Shown: piece by piece, positions 26,395 to 34,473 of the stretch
How positions within the stretch are numbered: the stretch's first letter is position 1
Layout of the letters: each line of letters starts with the position of its first letter
Source: Hydrotalea sp.
GTDB taxonomy: Bacteria; Bacteroidota; Bacteroidia; Chitinophagales; Chitinophagaceae
DNA: 64,000 bases
Assembly (NCBI GenBank): GCA_022402565.1
Contig: JAKRSC010000011.1
Span: 1 to 64,000 of the forward strand
Direction: 5' to 3'
Translations under genes and position numbers: made by a program
The notes under the pieces: model-generated
The model's input: only the letters and a program-made list of their open reading frames with translations
Told to the model about the DNA's origin: nothing
The model's database searches: none

Positions 26395-27129
26395 TTATTT
26401 AAAAATTTCGGAGGCTTTTTCAATAGATTCAGGTTTGCCAACATCAATCCATTTTTCAGGTTGACAAGGCCAGCCAAGAATCTTATATTCACTAGCAAGA
26501 GAAAGGTAGCTTTCTGTAAGTGAAAACTTTCCTTTTTCTTTCACAGCTTTAAAAAAATCAGGGGAGAAAGCAACTACACAGCTATAGGCCCATTCTTCCA
26601 ATTCATTGCGGTTGATGGAAGCGTTATAAAGCACGGGTCCTTTTTCTTCTTGTGTAAGTCTATTCTTCCAACCGCAGAGCTGCATGTCTTTATTAAACAA
26701 AAATTGGCGACTCGATTCCCTTTTAGAAACAGCAAAACTGATTAGGGCTTGATTTTTTTTGTGAAATGCAATTAGTTCATTTATAGAAAGATCAGTAAGA
26801 ATATCAGCATTCAATGTAATAAATGGTTCATCACCGTCCAATAAATGCCGAGCAAACAATAGTCCTCCTCCGGTTTCTAACACTTCTCTTCTTTCATCAC
26901 TAATGAGAATATTACTTCCCCAACCATTATTTTCACGAATAGCATTTTCAATTTGATCAGCAAAATGATGCACATTTACTACAACATCTTTTATTCCGTT
27001 TGCTTGTAGGTACTCTATATTTCTTTGTAGCAGACTTTTACCATTTACTATGGCCAATGCCTTTGGATGATGATCTGTCCATGGTTTTAATCGTGTTCCT
27101 AATCCAGCCGCAAAAATCATTGCTTCCAT
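26395..27129 (-). CDS. NDP-sugar nucleotidyltransferase (MurU-like)
   Basis: 244 residues. The signature AAGLGTRLKPWTDHHPKAL at the N-terminus and NADILTD and EKWIDVGKPES further on place it among the short sugar-1-phosphate nucleotidyltransferases, close to MurNAc-1-phosphate uridylyltransferase MurU and to HddC-type enzymes. It would activate a sugar phosphate with UTP or another NTP. It is first in a three-gene unit, with 14 bases to the oxidoreductase gene, so it may supply that pathway. It could equally serve cell-wall recycling; the anomeric kinase (AmgK-like) that usually partners MurU is not present. Confidence 0.85.
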   Translation of the reverse strand: MEAMIFAAGLGTRLKPWTDHHPKALAIVNGKSLLQRNIEYLQANGIKDVVVNVHHFADQIENAIRENNGWGSNILISDERREVLETGGGLLFARHLLDGDEPFITLNADILTDLSINELIAFHKKNQALISFAVSKRESSRQFLFNKDMQLCGWKNRLTQEEKGPVLYNASINRNELEEWAYSCVVAFSPDFFKAVKEKGKFSLTESYLSLASEYKILGWPCQPEKWIDVGKPESIEKASEIFK

Positions 27130-27159
27130 ATATGCTTACAATTAGATCTACTATACAAT

Positions 27160-27618
27160 TTACTCGCGTTCAGGCATTTCAACTTTTAGCATGCACTGAT
27201 CTGGTTTCGACTTGCTAAGAATTGGAATAGCAGATTGCTTGGAGATTAATTTCATGCTCATTTGCGGTTGGTTGTCTTTTGTAATTACCTCACACAAAAT
27301 GTAGTTGATTGCTCCTTTATTAATTTGAAACTGAAAAGCATTGCTTTGTCCACTATTGCCTCTTTGAGCACTAATTTGTAAATCAGTGTTAGAAATTGCC
27401 ACATAAAAAAACCTGTTATTGCTAATTCTACACCATTCATTTTCGCCACTCCGAATAATATAATTATCCAGTACAGCAGTCATGGAAGCAGGACGAATAA
27501 AAACAACTATAGATTCTTCCGGAGATGGTTCGGGTATATGAACACCTTGAGCATAAGTGGAACTCGCACCTGTGATTACTATTAAAAAGATTATTGAGAT
27601 GATTTTCCAACAACGCAT
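27160..27618 (-). CDS. Exported DUF2846-like protein
   Basis: About 152 residues from the ATG at 27616-27618, with a Sec signal (MRCWKIISIIFLIVITGASS, cleavage near YAQG). The rest is beta-rich: SIVVFIRPASMTAVLDNYII, a W-C pair, then GAINYILCEVI. This resembles DUF2846 and the C-terminal domain of the protein at 1077-1925, though similarity is modest by eye. It lies upstream of the nucleotidyltransferase gene on the same strand (30 bases) but has no obvious link to sugar metabolism. The function is unknown. Confidence 0.6.
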   Translation of the reverse strand: MRCWKIISIIFLIVITGASSTYAQGVHIPEPSPEESIVVFIRPASMTAVLDNYIIRSGENEWCRISNNRFFYVAISNTDLQISAQRGNSGQSNAFQFQINKGAINYILCEVITKDNQPQMSMKLISKQSAIPILSKSKPDQCMLKVEMPERE

Positions 27619-27828
27619 ATTTAACTGTTTGAAGTTCAACAATACAAAATACAAGAAAAAGAACCAGTTCCTTGAAAAATTACTGCAAAATACAGCCTAT
27701 TTATTTACATATTGAGTAGAAGCTTTCTTTGTTCTAAGAGTAATACATACTGCAGGAGTTTTAAACTATTCTATTTCGAATTGAAAATTTCTATCATTCG
27801 TATTATTCATTTTTCGGTTACTTTGCAC

Positions 27829-28410
27829 ATGGACTTTAAGCCTATCATACTCATTACAGCACCATCTGGAGCTGGAAAAACTTCCATTACTAAGTATTTA
27901 CTTGAGGCGTTTCCTAATTTATCCTTTTCTATTTCAGCCACAACCCGACAACCAAGGGGAAGTGAACAACATGGGGTTGATTATTATTTTTTGTCTGCAC
28001 ACGATTTCCAAGAAAAGATTGCCGAGAATGCTTTTTTAGAATGGGAGATGGTGTATGAAGGTAAATATTATGGCACTCTATTGTCTGAACTAGACCGTAT
28101 GTGGAATAAAGGGCTAGTACCACTGTTGGATATTGACGTGAAGGGTGCTATTCATGTTCAGCAAAAATTTCCAGCATCTACACTTTCATTTTTTATAGAA
28201 GCCCCTTCTTTAGAAGCACTTGAATCTAGACTAAGAGGAAGAGGTACAGATTCGGAAGAAAATATACAGACAAGGCTCAACAAAGCACAGTATGAAATGT
28301 CATTTAAGCAACACTTCAATCATATTATCATTAATGATAATTTAGAAGAAGCTTGTAAAAAAACTGCAAGTTTGATTGATGCTTTCATAAATAAAAAACT
28401 CCGGAAGTAA
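27829..28410 (+). CDS. gmk: Guanylate kinase
   Basis: Gmk phosphorylates GMP to GDP with ATP. The start at 27829 gives 193 residues, the normal size; the frame extends upstream but without family character. It has the P-loop APSGAGKTS (11-19), the GMP-binding segment SFSISATTRQPRGSE and GVDYYFLS, LLDIDVKGA, and the lid (ESRLRGRGTDSEENIQTRL). A TACTTTG sequence a few bases before the ATG (27820-27826) is one base short of the -7 consensus. The stop codon lies inside the loop of the terminator hairpin that serves the convergent gene. Confidence 0.96.
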   Translation: MDFKPIILITAPSGAGKTSITKYLLEAFPNLSFSISATTRQPRGSEQHGVDYYFLSAHDFQEKIAENAFLEWEMVYEGKYYGTLLSELDRMWNKGLVPLLDIDVKGAIHVQQKFPASTLSFFIEAPSLEALESRLRGRGTDSEENIQTRLNKAQYEMSFKQHFNHIIINDNLEEACKKTASLIDAFINKKLRK

Positions 28411-28421
28411 ATCCCGGAGTT
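28393..28421 (-). terminator. Terminator for the DUF4397 gene
   Basis: An 8-bp stem (aactccgg 28397-28404, ccggagtt 28414-28421) with a 9-base loop is followed, on the minus strand, by a T-run (A-run 28393-28398 on the plus strand). It stands about 50 bases past the stop of the minus-strand DUF4397 gene. The gmk stop codon is in the loop, so gmk and the terminator overlap. Confidence 0.8.
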
Positions 28422-28471
28422 CGAGCTTCTATTTGCACCTAATCGAAGCTCATTACCAAAACCAAACTATT

Positions 28472-29155
28472 TTAGTTATTTACAATTACGCTTGCAGCAA
28501 GGGCGTTCGTGTTTCCAGTTGGGGGTGCTAAAAATCCTCTTGCAAACACTGTATAAATTTTCCCTGCTTCCAATGTAGCGGGAACAGTTAATGCTACTGC
28601 ACCATTCGATGCTACACGCACTTCGAGGTTATACGAACCTGCAGCCACTGGAGTAAAAGCAGTAGATCCTTTGAATACGATGTTTGAAAATAAATTTGCC
28701 GACGATCCTTGTACACCAATATTTACTGCGGGCGCATCCGGACTTAAATGTACTACACGTACATGTGCTTGTCCAGTAGCAGGTGTTGTTAAGTCATCTT
28801 GTAATACTACAGCTTCTAAGTTAGCCAACCTGTTCACCGCAAACACAGAATAATTTTTACCTGCCTCCAAATTCAAATTCGCATTAATAACTGTGGTTGA
28901 TGTTCCTGCTGCATTTACTTTAATATTTCTAGTGCCCGCATTTACTGGTAAGTATCCGGTATTATTTGGAAAGGTAAGAGGAGCAGTGTTCACTCTTGTA
29001 TCATCTACCAGCAAATCAACTCCCGGTGCATCAGGAGAAGCATGCGTTACTAAAACCCTAGCTTGAGCAGGCGTTTCATCATCTTTCTTGCATCCAATCA
29101 TTCCAACAGCTACAAAACCTGCGGCTAACACGCCAAGCAAAAATTTCTTTTTCAT
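28472..29155 (-). CDS. DUF4397 domain lipoprotein
   Basis: 227 residues with a lipoprotein signal (LGVLAAGFVAVGMIGC, Cys ~22). Two homologous halves follow, one starting RVLVTHASPDAPGVDLLVD and the other RVVHLSPDAPAVNIGVQ, each ending with an EAGKxYxVFA strand. That is the DUF4397 double beta-domain, found in surface lipoproteins of Bacteroidota. The function is unknown; the fold suggests an adhesion or structural role. It is probably at the outer membrane and monocistronic, with its own terminator. Confidence 0.88.
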   Translation of the reverse strand: MKKKFLLGVLAAGFVAVGMIGCKKDDETPAQARVLVTHASPDAPGVDLLVDDTRVNTAPLTFPNNTGYLPVNAGTRNIKVNAAGTSTTVINANLNLEAGKNYSVFAVNRLANLEAVVLQDDLTTPATGQAHVRVVHLSPDAPAVNIGVQGSSANLFSNIVFKGSTAFTPVAAGSYNLEVRVASNGAVALTVPATLEAGKIYTVFARGFLAPPTGNTNALAASVIVNN

Positions 29156-29377
29156 AAGTTTTTGATTTAGGCATGTTCAACATGAGCAGTTGTATAAATG
29201 TTTTCTTAAAACCCTTATGTGTTCAACATCTAAGTTTTATCAATTCCCAATGTTTCCACAAATTGATTCGTTTAACAAATGTTTGGCAGAATCATTCATG
29301 TATAGGCTTTTGGGGTATGCTACAAAATTTACTTCTTTCAAGTGCATCCACTTATATTTACACAACAAATAGCGATT

Positions 29378-30193
29378 ATGGAATTTGCCAACAAAACAAT
29401 TTTTATTACCGGTGCTAGCAGAGGTATTGGAAAAGCTATGGCACTTCGACTTGCGAAAGAAGGTGCTAACATAGTAATAGCTGCAAAAAGTGTGGAAGAA
29501 GATCCGCGTTTAGGAGGAACTATTTATAGTGCTGCAGAAGAAGTTGAAGCAGCAGGCGGAAAAGCACTTGCAGTTCAAGTAGATATTCGCGATGAAGAGC
29601 AAATTCAAAAAGCTGTTCAACTTGCTGTAGATAAGTTTGGCGGGTTAGATGGATTAATCAATAATGCTTCAGCCATTCAGTTGAGTCCTACAACCCAAAC
29701 AGAAACCAAGCGCTTCGATTTAATGCACAGTATTAATGTGCGAGGCACATTCTTAGTAGCTAAACATTGTATCCCTCATTTGCAAAAGGGTAAGAATCCA
29801 CATATCATAACATTATCTCCCCCCATTAATTTAAATCCTAAATGGTTAGGTGGCCATATTGCTTATACTACCACTAAGTACAGTATGAGTTTGTTGGCGT
29901 TGGGCTGGGCGGCTGAGTTTAAAGACCAAATTGCAAGTAATGCATTATGGCCTAAAACTACCATTGATACAGCAGCAGTTCGAAACTTATTGGGAGGTGA
30001 AGCGTTAGCTAAAATGAGTAGAACGCCCGAAATTCTTGCAGACGCAGTTTATTATATTATGCGCAAACCAGTATCGCAATGCAGTGGCAATACTTTTATA
30101 GATGAGGAAGTATTTGCCGCTGAAGGAATTTCTAATTTAGACCAATATGCAGTTGTTCCTGGAGGTCCTTTGTACCCCGACCTTTTTGTCTAG
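29378..30193 (+). CDS. HSDL2-like short-chain dehydrogenase/reductase
   Basis: 271 residues from the ATG at 29378. The NAD(P)-binding loop is TGASRGIGKAMALRLAKEGA, NNAS follows near residue 90, and the active site is YTTTK with the upstream Ser in TLSPPINLNPKW. The text ISPPxNLNPxW, AYTxxKYxMS and NALWPKT is characteristic of the hydroxysteroid dehydrogenase-like 2 (HSDL2) family, implicated in lipid metabolism in animals. The bacterial substrate is unknown. No SCP2 domain is attached, unlike the human protein. It appears monocistronic. Confidence 0.9.
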   Translation: MEFANKTIFITGASRGIGKAMALRLAKEGANIVIAAKSVEEDPRLGGTIYSAAEEVEAAGGKALAVQVDIRDEEQIQKAVQLAVDKFGGLDGLINNASAIQLSPTTQTETKRFDLMHSINVRGTFLVAKHCIPHLQKGKNPHIITLSPPINLNPKWLGGHIAYTTTKYSMSLLALGWAAEFKDQIASNALWPKTTIDTAAVRNLLGGEALAKMSRTPEILADAVYYIMRKPVSQCSGNTFIDEEVFAAEGISNLDQYAVVPGGPLYPDLFV

Positions 30194-30328
30194 TTAATTG
30201 AAAATCAGTGCTTAAACAACTTTTTTAGTATGTTTTGCTAAAAAATGCTAAATAATTTAGTTTGGTATTAAATTTTCTTTTAGTTTTACGGCATAAATCA
30301 TATTGTTGTACCTAAAGAATTAAGTTTT

Positions 30329-31357
30329 ATGAGTAATGCAGAAAAGTTAAAGGCCCTCAAATTGACGATGGACAAAATCGACAAAGATTTTGGGAAAGGA
30401 AGTGTAATGATGATGAGTGATAAGGGCGAACAACACATGGAAGTAGTTTCAAGTGGTTCAATTGGTTTGGATACTGCCCTTGGTATAGGTGGTTTTCCTA
30501 AAGGAAGAATCATAGAAATTTATGGTCCTGAAAGTTCTGGTAAAACAACCATTGCAATACATGCTATTGCTGAAGCTCAAAAAAAAGGCGGTATGTGTGC
30601 TATTATAGATGCAGAACATGCTTTCGATAGTTCGTACGCAAAAAAGTTAGGTGTTGATGTAGATAATCTTTTGATTTCTCAGCCTGATTATGGTGAACAG
30701 GCTCTTGAAATTGCAGATCGTTTAATTCTTTCAGGCGCGTTAGATGTGGTTGTGATTGACTCAGTTGCTGCCCTAGTACCAAAAGGAGAATTAGAAGGTG
30801 AAATGGGTGATAGTAAAATGGGTTTACAAGCAAGGTTAATGAGCCAGGCTTTGAGAAAACTCACGGCAACTATCAATAAAACTAATACGATTTGTATTTT
30901 CATTAACCAGTTACGCGAAAAAATTGGGGTTATGTTTGGTAATCCAGAAACCACTACTGGTGGTAATGCGCTTAAGTTTTACGCATCTATACGTTTAGAT
31001 ATTCGCAGAATGAGTCAAATTAAAGATGGTGATGCTGCAATTGGTAATCGAGTAAAGGTTAAAGTTGTTAAAAACAAAGTGGCGCCTCCATTTAGAGCAG
31101 CAGAATTTGACATTGTTTTTGGTGAAGGCATTAGCAAAGTTGGAGAAATTATTGATATGGGCGTTGAACTAGGCATTATTCAAAAAAGCGGTAGCTGGTT
31201 CAGTTACAATGGAAATAAACTTGGGCAAGGTAGGGAAGCAGTCAAACAACTCATTCTTGATAATGCTGAATTGTCTGATGAGCTGGAACTTAAGATTAGA
31301 GCTAAAATTGCTGAAGCTCAGGGTGTTGAAGCCCCCGCTATTCCTGCAGAAGCATAA
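30329..31357 (+). CDS. recA: Recombinase RecA
   Basis: RecA forms ATP-dependent filaments on single-stranded DNA for strand exchange and SOS induction. The 342-residue length is standard. Visible are Walker [10 protein letters not shown] (66-74), Walker B ([12 protein letters not shown]), the L1/L2 DNA loops ([18 protein letters not shown] and [18 protein letters not shown]) and the C-terminal domain. The acidic tail is short and ends in AEA. A strong terminator follows at 31419-31456. No clear SOS operator is visible upstream; Bacteroidota often lack the E. coli LexA box. Confidence 0.98.
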   Translation: MSNAEKLKALKLTMDKIDKDFGKGSVMMMSDKGEQHMEVVSSGSIGLDTALGIGGFPKGRIIEIYGPESSGKTTIAIHAIAEAQKKGGMCAIIDAEHAFDSSYAKKLGVDVDNLLISQPDYGEQALEIADRLILSGALDVVVIDSVAALVPKGELEGEMGDSKMGLQARLMSQALRKLTATINKTNTICIFINQLREKIGVMFGNPETTTGGNALKFYASIRLDIRRMSQIKDGDAAIGNRVKVKVVKNKVAPPFRAAEFDIVFGEGISKVGEIIDMGVELGIIQKSGSWFSYNGNKLGQGREAVKQLILDNAELSDELELKIRAKIAEAQGVEAPAIPAEA

Positions 31358-31684
31358 AAAATAGTTTGTCGAGGGCATTGCAGCGGATGCCTTGTGTACA
31401 GATGGATGGTAAGTGAATGAGGCTGTTCCTATTAAAATGGAGCAGCCTCTTTTTTGGCTTTCAATCATTTGCTTAAAGCTTTATAGTCTCATCAATAACT
31501 AGTCTTTTAATCTCAAGAGCAGTTGTTACTCTTGGTCCCATATAGAATCTTGTGAATATGTTGGCTATCTATTAAATTTTGTAAACATATATGGGTAAAC
31601 GGATGAATTTTAATTACTTTACCCCCAAATATGCCGTTTCAAACCGTACCTACACAGAAAAGGCTGGGCAAACAATTCGAAATT
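31358..31684. other. Intergenic stretch after recA
   Basis: This 327-base gap holds the recA terminator (31419-31456) and little else that I can name. No tRNA, small ORF with coding character or repeat was seen. The last ~70 bases are AT-rich and contain TACTTTAC (31615-31622), a loose -7-like match that may serve the downstream lipoprotein gene. Confidence 0.6.
31419..31456 (+). terminator. recA terminator
   Basis: An 11-bp stem with one G-U pair (gaggctgttcc 31419-31429 with ggagcagcctc 31439-31449), a 9-base loop, and then a run of T residues. It lies 62 bases past the recA stop codon and is a textbook intrinsic terminator. Confidence 0.9.
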
Positions 31685-33040
31685 ATGCTGCATGTAAGGA
31701 AAACAACTGTTGTTTTGCTTTTCTTATTCTTTTGCTCATCAACTATGTTTTTTAGTTGTGAAGTTCCTCAAGCTATTGTAACAACAAGCAAAAACAACAA
31801 AAACATTGAATACCAAATTATACCCAATAAAAAGAATGGCATTTTTGTAAATAACGATCGGGTTGGGTACGACTTAATGCTTAAAAATAAATCGAATTTC
31901 AAAGTTCGAGGGGTTTTAAATGCCGATGTAACCAATTATCAAGGACGCAATATTTTTAGTCAGCAAATTGGATACAGTATTGATGGGAAAAAAGCTTTTA
32001 GTTATGATTTAAAACTCGATAATGCTCCTATGGGACCGGGTTTTTATCAAATGCGTCTCATAAACGTAGCTGAAGGATATAATATTAACGATACCATCTA
32101 TTCAGTTTATGGAGTTGATCCGGAAAGAAAATATCCTACAATTAATTTGCCTACAGACTTTCTAAAGTTCTGGGATAACGCAAAATCGGAGTTGCAAGGC
32201 TATGATCCTAAATTTCGAATTACACGAAGAGGAGATAAAGCAACTCGAACCTTAGATATTTATTTAGTTGAGTTTGAGTCGGTAGACAATTATACCATTA
32301 GAGGTTGGTTGTCGATTCCAAAAATGTCTGGTAAGTTTTCGGTTTTGTATCAATTGCCTTCTTATGTAACAGGATTCGAGCCGGAAACTGAAAGAACAGA
32401 TATGGCTGTATTTCGTTTGAATGTAAGAGGACATGGTAATAGTCAAGACCCTATGGTTGGTGAGTTTGGTAGTTTTGCAACAACAGATATGAATGATGCT
32501 TCTAAGTTCATTTATAAGAAAGTGTATTTGGATGCATTACGTGGATTAGACTTTTTGTATAAGAGTGCGCACCTCCGATTAGATACTTCTAAGATTATGG
32601 TATACGGTGAAGGTCAAGGTGCTACTATAGCTACAGCAGTCTGTGCTTTAGATCCAAGACCTGCAGGTTGCATTATAGAGCGACCAGTTTTTGCAGATAT
32701 AAGAACGTTGATGGAAATGTCTGCAACCAGACCACCCCAATGGCCAACGGATATTTTTACCAATTATATTAGTAGCAGTGGGATGAGTACCTCCGACTTC
32801 TATAAGCTTTGGGACTACCATGATCCTGTGAATTTTGCAGCATTTATTCGATGTCCTGTTTTATTTGGCCATTCTTTACTCAATCAGTTTAGCCCACCCC
32901 AGTGTGCTATATCGGTATATAATCAATTAGCTTCCGAGCGAAGAGAAATGTATATCAGTCCAAATACCAACTTAGAAATGGATTATATTTTCTATGCCTA
33001 TAAAGATCGCTGGGTGAAAAAAATATTGCGATTACCTTAA
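31685..33040 (+). CDS. Acetyl xylan esterase-like lipoprotein lacking the catalytic triad
   Basis: About 451 residues from the ATG at 31685, which gives a lipoprotein signal ending STMFFSC. An N-terminal Ig-like domain (~45-160) precedes an alpha/beta-hydrolase domain of the AXE1/cephalosporin-C deacetylase family (FLKFWDNAKSELQ, RGWLSIPKMSGKF, FRLNVRGHGNSQDP, CPVLFGHSLLNQFSPPQ). The nucleophile elbow, normally GGSQGG, reads GEGQGA, so the Ser is replaced by Gly. The Asp of the LxDxxCPP loop appears as Asn, and no His follows at the C-terminus. It is therefore probably a non-enzymatic, binding or structural protein. A barrel gene follows after 20 bases. Confidence 0.8.
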   Translation: MLHVRKTTVVLLFLFFCSSTMFFSCEVPQAIVTTSKNNKNIEYQIIPNKKNGIFVNNDRVGYDLMLKNKSNFKVRGVLNADVTNYQGRNIFSQQIGYSIDGKKAFSYDLKLDNAPMGPGFYQMRLINVAEGYNINDTIYSVYGVDPERKYPTINLPTDFLKFWDNAKSELQGYDPKFRITRRGDKATRTLDIYLVEFESVDNYTIRGWLSIPKMSGKFSVLYQLPSYVTGFEPETERTDMAVFRLNVRGHGNSQDPMVGEFGSFATTDMNDASKFIYKKVYLDALRGLDFLYKSAHLRLDTSKIMVYGEGQGATIATAVCALDPRPAGCIIERPVFADIRTLMEMSATRPPQWPTDIFTNYISSSGMSTSDFYKLWDYHDPVNFAAFIRCPVLFGHSLLNQFSPPQCAISVYNQLASERREMYISPNTNLEMDYIFYAYKDRWVKKILRLP

Positions 33041-33060
33041 TAACAACATAACTATAAAAC

Positions 33061-33906
33061 ATGAAAGTATTCATTCGTATTTTTTCACTATTAATGCTGG
33101 GCTTTATTTACTCTAGCACACTATATGCTGGATTTCCAGTTGGCAAAAAGCGCATGATGCTTTCCCCAACATATAATTTTTATCAGTCAAAAGCTTACTG
33201 GGATAGAAATAGTCAATTGATTCCTAACCCCAATAATGGAAGATTTGCATCGCACTATGTTGGAATTTTTGGCGCTGTGGGTGTAGGTGAAAGAACAGAT
33301 TTGGTTTTCAATTTACCATTTGTTTATCAAGTGTTCAGGGAAACTGGTTTAACTAATACCAACTCAACTATTGGTGATGCAACTATAGGAATGTCTTTTT
33401 TGATCAATGATTTTGATCAATATAAATTTCTTACATTCACTCCATCTGTTATTATTCCTCTATATGCAAGACCAACAACTCCGCAGCCTATTCCAGGTTT
33501 GGGTCTGTTTGGTTTAGAAGGCAAACTTGGGTTTTCTGGATCTACAAGAACTAGGTTAAATAATCAATATTGGGACATGAATGTTGGTCTTCGCCGTTTT
33601 ATTGATACAGCAGGCCCAAGTCAAATTTTTGCAGATGCATTGTGGGGAATTCCGATAGATGAAAGTTGGACCACCACGTTAAGTTTATCTGGATTACGTT
33701 CTTTCAGCTCAGTAAAAGGTTTCTTACCAAGCAACCCATTTGTAAACCGTGATTTCGCTTTTATTAGAGCGCAACTAGGATTAGGTAGAAAAATTCAAGA
33801 AGGTATAGAGGTCTTTGGTACCATTTACAGCGATTTGTGGGGGATGAACGTGGGTAAAGGTTCTGGTGGTGCTATAACCCTTGTCTTTAAATTTGGTTTA
33901 CGTTAA
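33061..33906 (+). CDS. Predicted outer-membrane beta-barrel protein
   Basis: 281 residues with a signal peptide (MKVFIRIFSLLMLGFIYSSTLYA) and alternating amphipathic strands separated by Gly/Asn turns (YVGIFGAVGVGERTDLVFNL, FLTFTPSVIIPLYA, QYWDMNVGLRRFID). It ends in an aromatic-containing strand (ITLVFKFGLR), as expected for a barrel of perhaps 10-14 strands. I do not recognise a named family; it is loosely like MetA/phenol-degradation transporter-type barrels. It follows the inactive esterase-like lipoprotein by 20 bases, so the two probably work together at the outer membrane. Confidence 0.7.
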   Translation: MKVFIRIFSLLMLGFIYSSTLYAGFPVGKKRMMLSPTYNFYQSKAYWDRNSQLIPNPNNGRFASHYVGIFGAVGVGERTDLVFNLPFVYQVFRETGLTNTNSTIGDATIGMSFLINDFDQYKFLTFTPSVIIPLYARPTTPQPIPGLGLFGLEGKLGFSGSTRTRLNNQYWDMNVGLRRFIDTAGPSQIFADALWGIPIDESWTTTLSLSGLRSFSSVKGFLPSNPFVNRDFAFIRAQLGLGRKIQEGIEVFGTIYSDLWGMNVGKGSGGAITLVFKFGLR

Positions 33907-33912
33907 ATACAT

Positions 33913-34422
33913 ATGTCTCCTCATATTATTCTGAGACCTTGGCAAAGACAAGATGCGCAAGCCTTAACTGCTATTGCCAATAACAAAAAAATCTGGAACC
34001 AAGTAAGAGATCGATTTCCTTCACCCTATACTATGGTTGATGCTTTGCAATGGATCGCATTTTGTGAAAAGCAGCAACCGTTGCAACAATTTTGTATTGC
34101 TCTCGGATCGCAAGTGGTAGGAAGTATTGGGTGGATTTCACAAGAAGATGTGGCTCGTAAGTCTGCAGAGATTGGCTATTTTATTGGCGAACAATACTGG
34201 GGAAAGGGATACGCAACTACCGCAATCAATGCACTTACGCAACATTTAGCCAGCGAAGGACAATTAGTCAGACTTTTTGCTCATACGTTTGCCCATAATA
34301 AAGCAAGTATGCGAGTGTTGCAGAAAGCTGGATTTTATCTAGAAAGTATAAGAAGAAAAGCAGCTTTTAAAAATGGTGAAATAATTGATGACTATGTTTG
34401 GGTAAAACTCATTCATCATTGA
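33913..34422 (+). CDS. GNAT-family N-acetyltransferase (RimJ/RimL-like)
   Basis: 169 residues of the GNAT fold: IILRPWQRQDAQALTAIANN at the N-terminus, IGWISQEDVARKSAEIGYFI, the acetyl-CoA pyrophosphate loop EQYWGKGYATTAI, and NKASMRVLQKAGF. It resembles RimJ/RimL-type acetyltransferases acting on protein N-termini or small molecules; no substrate can be assigned. It starts 6 bases after the barrel gene, so it is probably co-transcribed, although a functional link is not evident. Confidence 0.9.
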   Translation: MSPHIILRPWQRQDAQALTAIANNKKIWNQVRDRFPSPYTMVDALQWIAFCEKQQPLQQFCIALGSQVVGSIGWISQEDVARKSAEIGYFIGEQYWGKGYATTAINALTQHLASEGQLVRLFAHTFAHNKASMRVLQKAGFYLESIRRKAAFKNGEIIDDYVWVKLIHH

Positions 34423-34473
34423 TTTTCTAGCAAACTCTCGGATAATTTGTACTTTAAAGCAAATTTCCAAAAT

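Noticed and set aside
30240-30328. Possible recA promoter (TTTG then TAGTTTTA)
   Set aside because: The spacing between the elements is 16 bases and the -7 box is imperfect. It may be real, but it is no better than chance in such AT-rich DNA.
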